The notes below the pieces were generated by a model. It made no database searches, was not told the origin of the DNA, and was given only the letters and a program-made list of their open reading frames with translations. This document shows positions 15,501 through 23,970 of a DNA stretch of 38,554 nucleotides, piece by piece. The position numbers and the translations under genes are program-made. The first letter of the stretch is position 1; every line of letters starts with the position of its first letter. Source of the stretch: Bacteroidia bacterium (GTDB lineage: Bacteria; Bacteroidota; Bacteroidia; J057); contig JALEFZ010000079.1 of NCBI GenBank assembly GCA_022760475.1, positions 1 to 38,554 on the forward strand, written 5' to 3'.

Positions 15501-16412
15501 TCAGTTCATCCTGTATTTTTCACGGTATTCGGAAGGGGTCATTCCTTCTTTCTTTTTGAATAGCCTTGAAAAGTAGGGAGGGTATTCAAAGCCCAAATCG
15601 TAGGCTACCTCAGAGATGGTTTTACCAGGCTTGAGTAAAATATTCTTGGCCTCATCAATCAGAAACATATGGAGGTGTTCTGTGGTAGTCTTTCCTGTTT
15701 CCTTTTTAAGGGTATCACTCAAATAACGTTGTGAGACGGATAGTTTGTCCGCAAGCTGCTCTAGCTTGGGAATTCCTAGCTCCTGCAATTGCCCTGAGTC
15801 AAAGTACTCCTCCAGTTGTTGATTGAAACGCTCCAGCAGATCGTTTGAAAGTTCCATTCTATTAATAAACTGTCTCTCATAAAAGCGCTGGGCGTATGTT
15901 AACAGTGTACCGAGCTGAGAAATGATGATGTCCTTGCTAAATGGGTCCTGGTTGTTATGGTATTCAAGCTTGATGTTCTCAATGATCAATTCAATTTGTC
16001 TTTCTTCCTTGGGCGAAAGATGTAGCGCTTCATTGATGGAGTAGGAGAAAAACCCATATTTCTTAATCTGGTGCGCCAACTCAGTTCCCTTCAAAAAGTC
16101 TTCATGAAAGTTGATTGAAAAGCCTTTTTGCTCGAAAACTGCGCTGCGATCCCATTGCAAGATTTGCCGGGGTGCGACGAAGAACAAAGCACCATTGCTA
16201 AAATCGTATTTGGTTCGCCCGTATGTTAAGTCTCCTGCTATAAATTTTTTCAAGCTAATGGAATAGCAATCATTAGAAATAGGGGGAGAACTCTCCTTAG
16301 GGCATGGCAAAAAACCTTCACCCATAGCGGTGTAGATGCTGAACATGGGATGTTCAGGTGGAGGGAGTTCTAGGTAAGACAGGTATGCCGATAAAGTCTT
16401 GAAATGCTGCAT
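15501..16412 (-). CDS. AraC-family transcriptional regulator
   Basis: 303 residues. The N-terminal ligand-type domain (1-200) contains NGALFFVAPRQILQWD and GFSINFHEDFL, common in Bacteroidota AraC proteins annotated as XylS/AraC-like. The C-terminal pair of helix-turn-helix motifs (about 215-303) shows LEQLADKLSVSQRYLSDTLKKETGKTTTEHL and KTISEVAYDLGFEYPPYFSRLFKKKEGMTPSEYR. It is the third gene of a tight operon: its ATG comes 1 nt after the stop of the membrane protein gene. I infer that it controls the operon promoter at 17928-17996 and the matching promoter at 1944-2012. The fairly well conserved HTH suggests a functional DNA-binding protein. Confidence 0.93.
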   Translation of the reverse strand: MQHFKTLSAYLSYLELPPPEHPMFSIYTAMGEGFLPCPKESSPPISNDCYSISLKKFIAGDLTYGRTKYDFSNGALFFVAPRQILQWDRSAVFEQKGFSINFHEDFLKGTELAHQIKKYGFFSYSINEALHLSPKEERQIELIIENIKLEYHNNQDPFSKDIIISQLGTLLTYAQRFYERQFINRMELSNDLLERFNQQLEEYFDSGQLQELGIPKLEQLADKLSVSQRYLSDTLKKETGKTTTEHLHMFLIDEAKNILLKPGKTISEVAYDLGFEYPPYFSRLFKKKEGMTPSEYREKYRMN

Positions 16413-16413
16413 T

Positions 16414-16926
16414 TTAATCTTCCATTTCTTGTTGAGCGTAGAGTAATTGTTGCTTATAGTGGTCTATTCGGGCATCGGCCAGGCCGTCAATGAGCAAAAT
16501 AACAGCTAGCATGGCAATGCTCGTGATCATGCTTGCACGCCAGGTAGGTAAATTTATAAATAAAAGAACCACAGCACAGGCTGTAATGATGATCGGAATT
16601 CCCGTAAAGACCACGTTTTTGTATTCAACTAATGTTGCTTCTGTTCGCTCAAGTTCAGAAGCAACAAAAGCCCCAGGGTCTTCCTTGAAAGCCTTCTCAG
16701 ATTGAGCTATTCTTGACCTATTGGTGAAGAATAAGCCCAGGCCAATAAGCGCTAACATGACTCCTGCCACCAAAGTGGGTATGACGTAGGCTTTGGCCAA
16801 GTCGGTCTTGCCCCATTGCCAGAACCCTATGCTTGCAGCTAAAAATGCCACTCCAAAGAGAACAAAAAATGGCGTCGAAACAAGTTCTGCCCTGCCCCAA
16901 TCATTGGCTGCTTTTAAAATGTCCAT
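16414..16926 (-). CDS. Four-helix integral membrane protein
   Basis: 170 residues from the ATG at 16926 (MDILKAANDWGRAEL); the frame is open further upstream only because it overlaps the SDR gene. Four hydrophobic segments lie near residues 17-40, 47-69, 107-130 and 135-155, with a charged stretch (FTNRSRIAQSEKAFKEDPGAFVASELERTEATL) between helices 2 and 3. The family is not one I can name with certainty. It sits 26 bp after the SDR stop and 1 bp before the AraC start, so it belongs to a three-gene operon. Confidence 0.8.
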   Translation of the reverse strand: MDILKAANDWGRAELVSTPFFVLFGVAFLAASIGFWQWGKTDLAKAYVIPTLVAGVMLALIGLGLFFTNRSRIAQSEKAFKEDPGAFVASELERTEATLVEYKNVVFTGIPIIITACAVVLLFINLPTWRASMITSIAMLAVILLIDGLADARIDHYKQQLLYAQQEMED

Positions 16927-16952
16927 ATCCAGAAGTATAATATGGTTCTCAT

Positions 16953-17906
16953 TTAGAAATTCCAGATCACCCCTGTTTCTGATTCTGAGAGATCCCATAG
17001 CCTTTTGGCTACAGCCTTGTCTTTGGCATGAGCTTCCAGGTGATGAGCACCAACTGGTCCCACCCAATTGTTGCGACCTGTAGGCCCATAAAATGCTTGC
17101 TGATCCAAATCCTCTTCGGTCGCACACATCAAGGCTGGGTAGGCACCATTTTCGGCAGGCTGGGTCAATGGGGATAATTTCATAAGACCAAATATGAATC
17201 TCATCATCAAGCTGCCACTTGTATTGATAAGGTTTGTTCTGGAAGAACCCGGGTGGCAAGCATACGCCTTAAGCTGTGTTTTGCCTGCACCCTCTAATCT
17301 ATCCTGCAATTCATAGACAGACATGATCTGAGCCAGTTTACTTTGGCTGTAGGCATTGTTGGGAGTATAATCTTGATCCCAATTCAAATCATCAAATTTG
17401 ATGGTCTTGATGCCCATGTCATAGCCCATACTTCCTACTGTTACGATGCGCCCTTGAGATTTTTCAATCAAAGGGAACAAGAGAGCTTGTAGCGTAAAGT
17501 GCCCGAAATAGTTTACTCCCATCTGGCTTTCCCAACCATCCACAGTTATCTTTTGTGTAGGAACCTGTGCTATCGCGCCATTACAAATCAATGCATCGAT
17601 CCGGCTTACCTTCTCTATTACCTCTGCCGCAGCGTTTTTTACGGAAGTTTGTTCGGCCAGGTCTAATTGAATATTTACTACATCAATAGCTTCTCCTAGC
17701 ATTTCTTTTAGGGTTGCTGTGGTAGCCTCCGCTTTTTGGGGATTGCGGTTCAACATTACCACTTGTGCCCCTTTGGAAAGCAAGATGCGTGTGGCTTCAA
17801 ATCCTGTACCGCTAGTGGTACCTGTGATCAGGAAAGTTTTGCCACTTAAATCTTTTATTCTATCGGGTGTCCACCCTTGTTTTCCAAATTGATTTTTGGT
17901 ACTCAT
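16953..17906 (-). CDS. Short-chain dehydrogenase/reductase (SDR)
   Basis: 317 residues. The NAD(P) motif TGTTSGTG spans residues 28-35, an ICNGAIAQ segment stands for the usual NNAG, and the catalytic Ser159, Tyr186 and Lys190 are present in GSMGYDMG and NAYSQSKLAQ. NRNPQKAE after strand 2 suggests NADP preference. The length and ACHPGSSRTNL motif are like protochlorophyllide-reductase- or WWOX-type SDRs often labelled oxidoreductase; the substrate is unknown. First gene of the operon with the membrane protein and AraC regulator, under the strong promoter and operator at 17928-17996. Confidence 0.92.
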   Translation of the reverse strand: MSTKNQFGKQGWTPDRIKDLSGKTFLITGTTSGTGFEATRILLSKGAQVVMLNRNPQKAEATTATLKEMLGEAIDVVNIQLDLAEQTSVKNAAAEVIEKVSRIDALICNGAIAQVPTQKITVDGWESQMGVNYFGHFTLQALLFPLIEKSQGRIVTVGSMGYDMGIKTIKFDDLNWDQDYTPNNAYSQSKLAQIMSVYELQDRLEGAGKTQLKAYACHPGSSRTNLINTSGSLMMRFIFGLMKLSPLTQPAENGAYPALMCATEEDLDQQAFYGPTGRNNWVGPVGAHHLEAHAKDKAVAKRLWDLSESETGVIWNF

Positions 17907-17927
17907 CTTTTATTGTTTTTGTTGGTA

Positions 17928-17996
17928 CAAAGATGAGCACAAAGCCTGGCTGCTGGCTTATACACAATTTCGAAAGCTGTATACTTTTTGGTTTTT
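17928..17996 (-). promoter_or_regulatory. Promoter and operator of the SDR/AraC operon
   Basis: On the minus strand CATCTTTG (17935-17928) is a near match to TAnnTTTG, 21 nt before the ATG at 17906. Exactly 23 bp upstream is a 38-bp box (17959-17996) with TATAC at 17959 and 17980, then TTTTTGGTTTTT. It is 30/38 identical to 1975-2012, with the same 21-bp half-site interval and the same gap to the -7 element. The likely ligand is the AraC protein encoded by the last gene of this operon. Confidence 0.72.
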
Positions 17997-18190
17997 GTTG
18001 GTATATATGGATAGGGCTAGCTGCTTTAGGCTGGGACTAAGCCTTGGTATGCCATGGACTGTTGAGTTAATTGGTTCATATCCAAGTTCATGGTCTAAAG
18101 CAAAAAAATCAAGGAAGATAGGGTTTGATGAAGAATAGTATTCCTTTTACCTCGTTGACCGTGCTTGTACATCATAGGGAGTTGAGAAGT

Positions 18191-18218
18191 GCAATAGCTC
18201 CAGAAAAAGAGCTATTGC
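18191..18218 (-). terminator. Hairpin after the hydrolase gene
   Basis: GCAATAGCTC (18191-18200) pairs perfectly with GAGCTATTGC (18209-18218), loop of 8 nt, 5 bp past the stop of the gene at 18224-19096. The T-tract is weak on either strand. Confidence 0.5.
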
Positions 18219-18223
18219 TTAAT

Positions 18224-19096
18224 TTAATTGACAACTGTATGATTTTCAATCCAATTATGAATGATTTTGCTCATTTTTTTCGGCTGTCCTTCATGTGGGA
18301 AATGTCCCTCGTCTTTTATCAAAAACAGTTCAGAATTGGGCAGTAGTTTATGTATCCTGTCTGCGATTCCTAATTCCTGAACAGGATCCTTCTCTCCATA
18401 GATTAAAAGTGCATTTTTGTCGTTTAAAGTTGTTTCAAACCCATTCTTTACCTCTTGCATGTAATTTTCGCTCTCTTTCAAATTGTAAAGCATTTTGGTA
18501 ACTAGCCTGCGCTTCTTTCTAGTATTAAATAATAGTTTGTATTCTTCTCTTTCCCCTTTTGATAGTTTGCGAGTTCGGACTCCATATCGATAGGTTCCAT
18601 TTATCAAAAAATTTGTTGAGGCATTAAACCATGAGAATACTTTTCCTCCCACAATTCCTAGCATCCAGTCTAATTCTTTGTACTCACTGACAGGATAAAT
18701 GATGGTATCAGTCAAAATTATCCCCTTAAACAAATGCGGATGATTCATGGCTACTCCAAATGCAGAAGGTCCCCCTGTATCATGCCCAAGTACATATATT
18801 TCCCTAAGGCCCAGATTCAAAATAAATTCTTCAAGGATGCTAGCTTGTCCTTCAATGCTTGGCTCATAATTGCTGCTGGAAAGAGAAAGCCCAAACGAAG
18901 GGTAATCCAAGGCAATACACCTGTATTTTCTGCTTAGATCTTTAATGAAATCCCTATACATAAAAGATGAGGCTACAGGTGGATGTGAAAAAATAATCAC
19001 ATCGCCTTCTCCTTCGTCGATATAATGAAGTTTGTTGCCCTGAATGGAAATCCATTTGCTTTCAAATGGAAATAAGTCCTTGTTGTAACTGTTCAT
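18224..19096 (-). CDS. Alpha/beta hydrolase with Asp nucleophile (haloalkane dehalogenase-like)
   Basis: 290 residues, no signal peptide. The nucleophile elbow is LGHDTGG with Asp106, as in haloalkane dehalogenases and epoxide hydrolases, not Ser. SHPPVAS near residue 37 replaces the usual HGNP oxyanion turn. GEKDPV is a candidate acid site, and DEGHFPHEGQP carries the catalytic His near residue 265. A helical lid (160-220) is basic (RKLSKGEREEYKLLFNTRKKRR). I expect an ester intermediate on Asp and hydrolysis of an epoxide or halide, but cannot say which. It is 88 bp downstream of a Crp/Fnr gene, with a perfect palindrome whose inner arm overlaps its start codon. Confidence 0.85.
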   Translation of the reverse strand: MNSYNKDLFPFESKWISIQGNKLHYIDEGEGDVIIFSHPPVASSFMYRDFIKDLSRKYRCIALDYPSFGLSLSSSNYEPSIEGQASILEEFILNLGLREIYVLGHDTGGPSAFGVAMNHPHLFKGIILTDTIIYPVSEYKELDWMLGIVGGKVFSWFNASTNFLINGTYRYGVRTRKLSKGEREEYKLLFNTRKKRRLVTKMLYNLKESENYMQEVKNGFETTLNDKNALLIYGEKDPVQELGIADRIHKLLPNSELFLIKDEGHFPHEGQPKKMSKIIHNWIENHTVVN

Positions 19097-19136
19097 TTTA
19101 CATCAATTATTAGTTAACAATTGTTTGATGTAAAAT
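19095..19136 (-). promoter_or_regulatory. 12-bp perfect inverted repeat at the hydrolase start
   Basis: ATTTTACATCAA (19095-19106) and TTGATGTAAAAT (19125-19136) are exact reverse complements across 18 nt centred on GTTAAC. The left arm covers the first two bases of the ATG. It lies just past the Crp/Fnr gene at 19185, which may encode its binder. Confidence 0.6.
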
Positions 19137-19184
19137 TCAGCTTCTGAACCTTTGATTCTCTAGTCCTATGACAAGAAAATGGAG

Positions 19185-19748
19185 CTATCGAACATTTCTT
19201 CTAATTCTACTTAGCGAACTATCCGTTATCCCAATATATGAGGCCAAATATTTTAGGGGAATCTTTTGTAAAAAGTTCGGAGTTTCTAGCAGTTCCAAAT
19301 ACCTCTCTTCAGCAGATTTTGTCTGTAAGGTCAATAGCCGCTCCATGACATTAACAGATACATGCTCTGCATACTTGCGCGCAAATTGTAAATAATCAGG
19401 ATACACAATGTATAGATCTTCTAATTTTTCACGGCTAATAATTGAAAGTTCGCTTTCCTCTATTGCCTGCACATAAAAAATGGATTTTGACTTTTTATAA
19501 AAAGCTAATAAGTCCCCCACTAGCATTCCCTCCCATGAGAACCAAACTGTTACCTCAACTCCTTCCTGATCATAAAAAAATACCCTAAAAGTTCCTTTTC
19601 TTATGAATGCCAAATAGTTACAATTTACACCAGGCTCTAATAGGAAGTCTTTTTTCTTAATTTTTTTGATGATACTAAATGCCTCAACAAAGGCATCAGG
19701 CTCAGCAAGCGTGGCAAATTTATTTAGGAATACTTTTAATTCTTTCAT
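19185..19748 (-). CDS. Crp/Fnr-family transcriptional regulator
   Basis: 187 residues. The N-terminal cyclic-nucleotide-binding-type beta-barrel (about 25-115) shows KKDFLLEPGVNCNYLAFIRKGTFRVFFYDQEGVEVTVWFSWEGMLVGDLLAFYKK, the pattern of Bacteroidota Crp proteins without the full cAMP phosphate-binding cassette. The C-terminus has LTLQTKSAEERYLELLE then LKYLASYIGITDSSLSRIRRN, an HTH_Crp-type recognition helix lacking the RExxxR of true CRP. The adjacent hydrolase gene and the inverted repeat at 19095-19136 are plausible targets. The inducer is unknown. Confidence 0.9.
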   Translation of the reverse strand: MKELKVFLNKFATLAEPDAFVEAFSIIKKIKKKDFLLEPGVNCNYLAFIRKGTFRVFFYDQEGVEVTVWFSWEGMLVGDLLAFYKKSKSIFYVQAIEESELSIISREKLEDLYIVYPDYLQFARKYAEHVSVNVMERLLTLQTKSAEERYLELLETPNFLQKIPLKYLASYIGITDSSLSRIRRNVR

Positions 19749-19806
19749 TTTTTGGTGGTGTCTGGCTTTTCAGGGGGCGATTAGGAGACTTATCTAGATC
19801 GACGAC

Positions 19807-20421
19807 TTAGGCTGTTATTTTTTCAAAATGATTCTCTTCGTAAAGCTCTTCCAGTTTTTGATTTAGGTAGAAACTATATCTGGCTGGATTGGTATCAATT
19901 ACATGATGGATCAAGTCATCAATTGAAAATTGGGTTTCGATTATTTTATATCTCTTACAAAAACCAATGATTGTTTCGGCGAGATATTGAAAGTAATGAA
20001 TTTTATATTCCTGAAGGACTTCCAAGGATGCTTTATTTTGAACAATTCTCTCCGTGGATTTCCTGAATTTTTCTCCCTTTGTGAAATGATTGGTGATCAA
20101 TATTGAGTTTGCATTTGGATAAGGCCGTATTGAAAATTTACAATAGCCAGGCGTACTGCCGTCTTTGTCGCTGTGAATGAAACTTGTTTCCATTTCATTC
20201 TTTAAGCCAAAGCAATCCTCCCGAAGTCCTTCAATTTTGATGGGAATTGCATTCCTATCCTGATAAATGAACCTACTATTGTCCGTTTTAAAAATTCTAA
20301 GTTTCTCGATATCACAATGAGGATTTTTCATCCGAAATTCAGCGATGAGCTCTTCATCTCGCGGGATATCAGAGATATGCGAATAATTGTAGAATAGTAT
20401 TTCATTTTCCAATGGCCCCAA
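19807..20421 (-). CDS. Hypothetical protein downstream of the amine oxidase
   Basis: 204 residues, starting at TTG 20421 because an in-frame TGA precedes it directly and AAGGAA lies at suitable distance; no ATG is available before residue 32. No signal peptide, mixed alpha/beta, with an acidic C-terminus (NQKLEELYEENHFEK). I recognise no family. It follows the amine-oxidase gene by 25 bp on the same strand and is probably in one operon with it, so a linked role is likely (inference). A STPGYCKFSIRPYPNANSI segment is the most ordered-looking part. Confidence 0.65.
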   Translation of the reverse strand: MGPLENEILFYNYSHISDIPRDEELIAEFRMKNPHCDIEKLRIFKTDNSRFIYQDRNAIPIKIEGLREDCFGLKNEMETSFIHSDKDGSTPGYCKFSIRPYPNANSILITNHFTKGEKFRKSTERIVQNKASLEVLQEYKIHYFQYLAETIIGFCKRYKIIETQFSIDDLIHHVIDTNPARYSFYLNQKLEELYEENHFEKITA

Positions 20422-20446
20422 TCAGTTGTTTCCTTATTTGGATAAA

Positions 20447-21628
20447 TTAAATTTTACCGACTAAACTCTCAACTGTTTTTTTAGCAGCTTCTGCTGCTAC
20501 ATGTACCATCGACCAACCGTTTTTGCCATCTGTGTACAGGTCTCCTGCGAAAAAGAGCTTATCCTCAACGGGTTGCGACATGCTTTTTACCGCAGAATAG
20601 GTCTTCTTGCTAAACTCAGGGTAATAAGTGCCTTTGGCAAAGGGATCATTACTCCAATCCTTGAAAACATGTTTGATGTAATTTGGGGTGGCTTGTCCCT
20701 CAAAAATATCATCCAATTCCTTCAGCATAAAATTAATCCGCTCGGGATCTTCTAGGGAGAGGTAAGCTTTCGCATAATGGTCAACAGCCAACAAGCCAAG
20801 AACATTGTCCTTGCTGTCTTTCCCGTAAGCAGCATCAAAATAAACCCTTGTTGGGCCTTTGCCTTCGTCTTGAATCTTAACGCAAGTTGGATAAAATTGC
20901 TCCTTGAATGCGATGAAACATTTACAGCCACCATACAAGTTTAAATTTTCAATCGCTTCTTTCTTTTTCCCTGGCAAAGCCGGTATGAACTCAATCTCGC
21001 CTGCTTTGAGGATGGTGACTGGAACCGTTACAATCACCCGATCAGCAGTAAATACCTTTTCCTGAGTCTTTACTTCAATCTTTTTATTGGTATAATCTAT
21101 GGTGTTGACTATTTGGTTGTACTGTATTTTATTCTTGATGGAAGGCAGGATATATTTTTCATAGAAATCCAACCAGGAAGAGTTCGTAAACCTTAAATCA
21201 CTCTCCGAAAAGCCAATGGCTTTGAGGTTTACCCTTTCTCCGGTTTCGGCATCTAATCCATGGTCCAGATCGAAGTTGTAGGAAGTAGTTTGGACATCCA
21301 CCTCGACTGAGCTATCCGCAAGCATGTCATCTAATACCGGCTCCTTGGTATGCAACCACTCCGCGCCCACAGGAATGGTAAAATCAGTAAAGCCTTTTAC
21401 TGACTCGATTCTGCCTCCATAAGTATCTGAGGCCTCTAAAACCCTCACATCTGCTCCTTTTTTATTCAATAAGTAAGCCGCAGACAATCCTGCTGCACCT
21501 GCACCAATGACAATGATTTTTTCACCTGCCTGGCTGATAATTTCTGGCTTGGTGGAGCCGCAGCGACTCAACAAGGGCATGCCAATCCCAAGTATGGCAG
21601 ATATTCTAAGAAATTCACTCCTTTTCAT
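20447..21628 (-). CDS. Flavin monoamine oxidase-like FAD oxidoreductase
   Basis: 393 residues from the ATG at 21628 (MKRSEFLRISAILG), preferred over an opening at 21688 because it begins a leader with PLLSRC, a possible lipobox or Tat-like signal. The FAD Rossmann motif is IIVIGAGAAGLSAAYLL, with VRVLEASDTYGGRI directly after, a combination diagnostic of the MAO/phytoene-desaturase superfamily. The C-terminal FAD motif is DKLFFAGDLYTDG ... GWSMVHVAAEAA. GGRIES and the VGAEWLHT segment match amine oxidases. The likely reaction is oxidative deamination of an amine, with hydrogen peroxide as product, probably at the envelope. The gene at 19807-20421 is likely co-transcribed. Confidence 0.9.
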   Translation of the reverse strand: MKRSEFLRISAILGIGMPLLSRCGSTKPEIISQAGEKIIVIGAGAAGLSAAYLLNKKGADVRVLEASDTYGGRIESVKGFTDFTIPVGAEWLHTKEPVLDDMLADSSVEVDVQTTSYNFDLDHGLDAETGERVNLKAIGFSESDLRFTNSSWLDFYEKYILPSIKNKIQYNQIVNTIDYTNKKIEVKTQEKVFTADRVIVTVPVTILKAGEIEFIPALPGKKKEAIENLNLYGGCKCFIAFKEQFYPTCVKIQDEGKGPTRVYFDAAYGKDSKDNVLGLLAVDHYAKAYLSLEDPERINFMLKELDDIFEGQATPNYIKHVFKDWSNDPFAKGTYYPEFSKKTYSAVKSMSQPVEDKLFFAGDLYTDGKNGWSMVHVAAEAAKKTVESLVGKI

Positions 21629-22169
21629 AGTATTTTGACATTGCTTGAAAGATGTTATGATGCGGAAAATTTGACAAACAGGAAGCAATTGGATTTTTGT
21701 TTTACAGTCGAAGTCCTTTACCTGTCAAATCATTAAGTTTTATAATTAAAGACCACTTCGACAAAGTTATGGGCAATAAGGAAAAGTATGTTGTCCAATT
21801 CAGACAAAATGGAGCTGGGGAACTTCAATGTAGCTTCCTGAAGTCTTCGGTGCTGTCGGAGATTCTTTGTCATCCGGCTATCGTTTCTTTCCTCCGAATG
21901 ACATTGAGAGTAGGGTACTGGCAGTGTGTGTGAGGGGCTGAAAGCAGGTATGAGCCGTAGGCGTAGCCTGCTCTTGGACAGATTTAGTCTCCTTCAGCTG
22001 GTTTTGCTACTTCACAAGCTCGCTATGAGCGATACTTCTAAAAATTTGGGGAGAGCAAAAGCAGCAGGATTCATACCTTGTTCGCCACAGAACCGGTTAG
22101 GCTTAATTAAAAAGACGCAGGGCTATATAGCCACTACGCCAATTAGACTTTATCAATTGTCAGCACGGA
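21629..22169. other. Intergenic region, no gene seen
   Basis: 541 bp. Contains AGGTATGA (21946-21953) and TCATACCT (22071-22078) as an 8-bp inverted pair 117 bp apart and a GCAGG/CCTGC hairpin at about 21944-21971 with GGCGTAGCCTGC, also seen near 2485. These resemble the repeat debris at 2.0-2.5 kb. I find no credible ORF. Confidence 0.4.
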
Positions 22170-22718
22170 TTATTGTAAATTCAACTGCCAGGAAACCCCA
22201 AATCGGTCTTCGACAAATCCAAACTTTTGGCTGAAGCCATAATTGCCCAAGGGCATCATCACTTTTCCGTTTTCGGACAGCTTGCTGAATAGCTGTTCGA
22301 GTTGACCTTCGTCCACACATTCTACATAGTTGGAAACTGCCGGAGTAAAACCCCATTCATGTATGGGGGGGCTATCACTGCACATAAAAAGCTTGCCATT
22401 CAACTCAAAGGTGGCTTGCATGATGGTTCCCTCTTTTGCAGGAGCGTCCTTGCCCCAGCGTTTGATGTCCACAATTTTTGAATTGTCGAACAGTTCAATG
22501 TAAAAATTCATTGCCTGTTCTGCATCTTCCTTCTGAAACGTCAAGAATGTTGCGATTTGTCCTTGCATGGAATTTGGTTTTTCAGGTATTAATTTTTCGA
22601 GGCTGTCGAGTTTCGTTTGCAAATCGTTTATTAGCACACTCTTTTTATTGTTTTGCTCAAAGTCAGAGCAACTAAAGGCCAATAGAGCCAGTACCAGAAT
22701 GGCTGTAATTCTTTTCAT
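22170..22718 (-). CDS. VOC-family (PhnB-like) lipoprotein
   Basis: 182 residues. Signal with lipobox LLAFSC (Cys17), then a helical segment with KTKLDSLEKLI-like heptads (about 30-47), then a vicinal-oxygen-chelate domain (52-182): QIATFLTFQKEDAEQAMNFYIELFDNSKI, a GTIMQATFELNGKLFMCSD strand, and FVEDRFGVSWQLNL at the end, which matches the PhnB / 3-demethylubiquinone methyltransferase-like subgroup. Most relatives are cytoplasmic, so an exported lipid-anchored version is slightly unusual. Function unknown. Stands alone, 167 bp downstream of the DUF4334 gene across a nested hairpin. Confidence 0.85.
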   Translation of the reverse strand: MKRITAILVLALLAFSCSDFEQNNKKSVLINDLQTKLDSLEKLIPEKPNSMQGQIATFLTFQKEDAEQAMNFYIELFDNSKIVDIKRWGKDAPAKEGTIMQATFELNGKLFMCSDSPPIHEWGFTPAVSNYVECVDEGQLEQLFSKLSENGKVMMPLGNYGFSQKFGFVEDRFGVSWQLNLQ

Positions 22719-22817
22719 AATTTGGCGTGTTTATTCCTCTATGTGAAAGGTAACAAATTTGAAGCCCCAATTCCAGTAACATAGCCTCACGCTTTTTCAG
22801 AAAGGGTTAAATATAAG

Positions 22818-22868
22818 AGTGCCTAAATACACAACTCTAAATAAAGAGTTTTGATGTACTTAGGCACT
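22818..22868 (-). terminator. Long nested hairpin after the DUF4334 gene
   Basis: AGTGCCTAA (22818-22826) pairs with TTAGGCACT (22860-22868); inside are TACA/TGTA and ACTCT/AGAGT with a 6-nt apex. It starts 17 bp past the stop at 22886. The T-tract is weak, so termination is likely but not certain. Confidence 0.5.
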
Positions 22869-22885
22869 GAAATCCAATTTCTTTA

Positions 22886-23926
22886 TTAGCTGTGTTTTTT
22901 AACGAAATCGGTAATTAGGTCGGCCGCTTCTTTCCTTTTACCTTCAATAGATAGCTGGATTGCCGCAATTTGGGCTTCCTCCTGGTCTACAACGAATTCA
23001 AAGAATTCTTTTTCTCCTTCTGGAGCTATTTTTCTTAATTCTTTGAGCTTTTCATTGTAATTCACCGTCTGGTCAAGCATCGTTTTGAGCCCAATGGTAC
23101 CAGGTAAAACATCTAAAGCCAATACACCTAGCCCTACCTGTATGTTCGCTATTAGTCCTGCTTCTTGGGATAGATTGTATTTAGCGGCAAAAGGTGCGTA
23201 CTTGATTTGAAGAAATTCTTCAAATGCAACCCAGGCATCTGTAAAATATTTATCCTCGTCATTCTCTGCCTTGGAAGCCATTTTTTGAGCACTTTTCAAA
23301 GCAAATGCTCTGTTCTGGACTTCCATTTCGAACAACTCTACGACTTTTTCATGAACCTCCTTGAGCGGGGCGATCTCATATTCTGTATGATCATCTCTTT
23401 CCAAAATGAAGAAAAAAGGATCCTCGAGACGATTTGGTTCACCTTTAAAATCCATAACGCCTAATACGGTGTTGTCGTCTATTTTTACAAACATGTCGTT
23501 GATGGGCACTTCATCGTAGATCATAGTGGCTGTCACTCTGCCCTTAAACTCGGTATCTCGGAGTCGAGCTTTACTCTCTTTGGTTTCCATGGCAAACCGT
23601 CCTAAGCGCAACATGGTACCGACAAGGTCGTCTTTTGGAAGATTCATACTAAAGGGCATCATCTTTGGGTTGACAGACCATAACTCTTTTTTGTCCTCTG
23701 AAAAGAATACAAGAGGGTGCACTTCTTCATCATTAAGGTACATTTTACCGTACCAACCTGATGCTTCAAAAAGCCCATCGAAACGATGACCTGTTTCAAT
23801 ATCAGACCCTTTCCACCTGCCGTGCATAAATTCGGTGGAAATAGTTTCCAGGCTCTGGAAAACTTCATATGCCTCTTCTGGAGTGGCTTTGCGTTCTTCC
23901 AAAATTCTATTAAGTAAGGAAGTCAT
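22886..23926 (-). CDS. GXWXG/DUF4334 protein with extra C-terminal helical domain
   Basis: 346 residues, cytoplasmic. Residues 20-95 carry the GXWXG signature (HGRWKGSDIETGH, with GRWKG at 36-40) and residues about 110-180 the DUF4334 part (FKGRVTATMIYDEVPINDMFVKIDDNTVLGVMD, DPFFFILERD). The usual family protein ends there, near 180-190 residues. Here a helical domain of about 150 residues follows (195-346), beginning MEVQNRAFALKSAQKMA and ending KRKEAADLITDFVKK, clearly homologous to the secreted protein encoded next door at 23971-24552. It is 44 bp downstream of that gene and likely co-transcribed, so the pair shares one domain with and without the lipocalin-like front. Function unknown. 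Confidence 0.85.
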   Translation of the reverse strand: MTSLLNRILEERKATPEEAYEVFQSLETISTEFMHGRWKGSDIETGHRFDGLFEASGWYGKMYLNDEEVHPLVFFSEDKKELWSVNPKMMPFSMNLPKDDLVGTMLRLGRFAMETKESKARLRDTEFKGRVTATMIYDEVPINDMFVKIDDNTVLGVMDFKGEPNRLEDPFFFILERDDHTEYEIAPLKEVHEKVVELFEMEVQNRAFALKSAQKMASKAENDEDKYFTDAWVAFEEFLQIKYAPFAAKYNLSQEAGLIANIQVGLGVLALDVLPGTIGLKTMLDQTVNYNEKLKELRKIAPEGEKEFFEFVVDQEEAQIAAIQLSIEGKRKEAADLITDFVKKHS

Positions 23927-23970
23927 AATGAATTTGTTAAAAAGGTGTGATTGTTTATGTTAAAATTTAA

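Larger units (their letters stand above)
17907..18223. other. Intergenic region: SDR promoter at one end, hairpin at the other
   Basis: 317 bp. The left end holds the operator/promoter of the SDR operon, the right end a 10-bp hairpin just past the hydrolase stop. The middle (18000-18180) shows no ORF I trust. Confidence 0.5.

Noticed and set aside
18125..18346. Plus-strand ORF of 73 residues overlapping the hydrolase 3' end
   Set aside because: Antisense to the catalytic end of a well-supported gene and with no motif.
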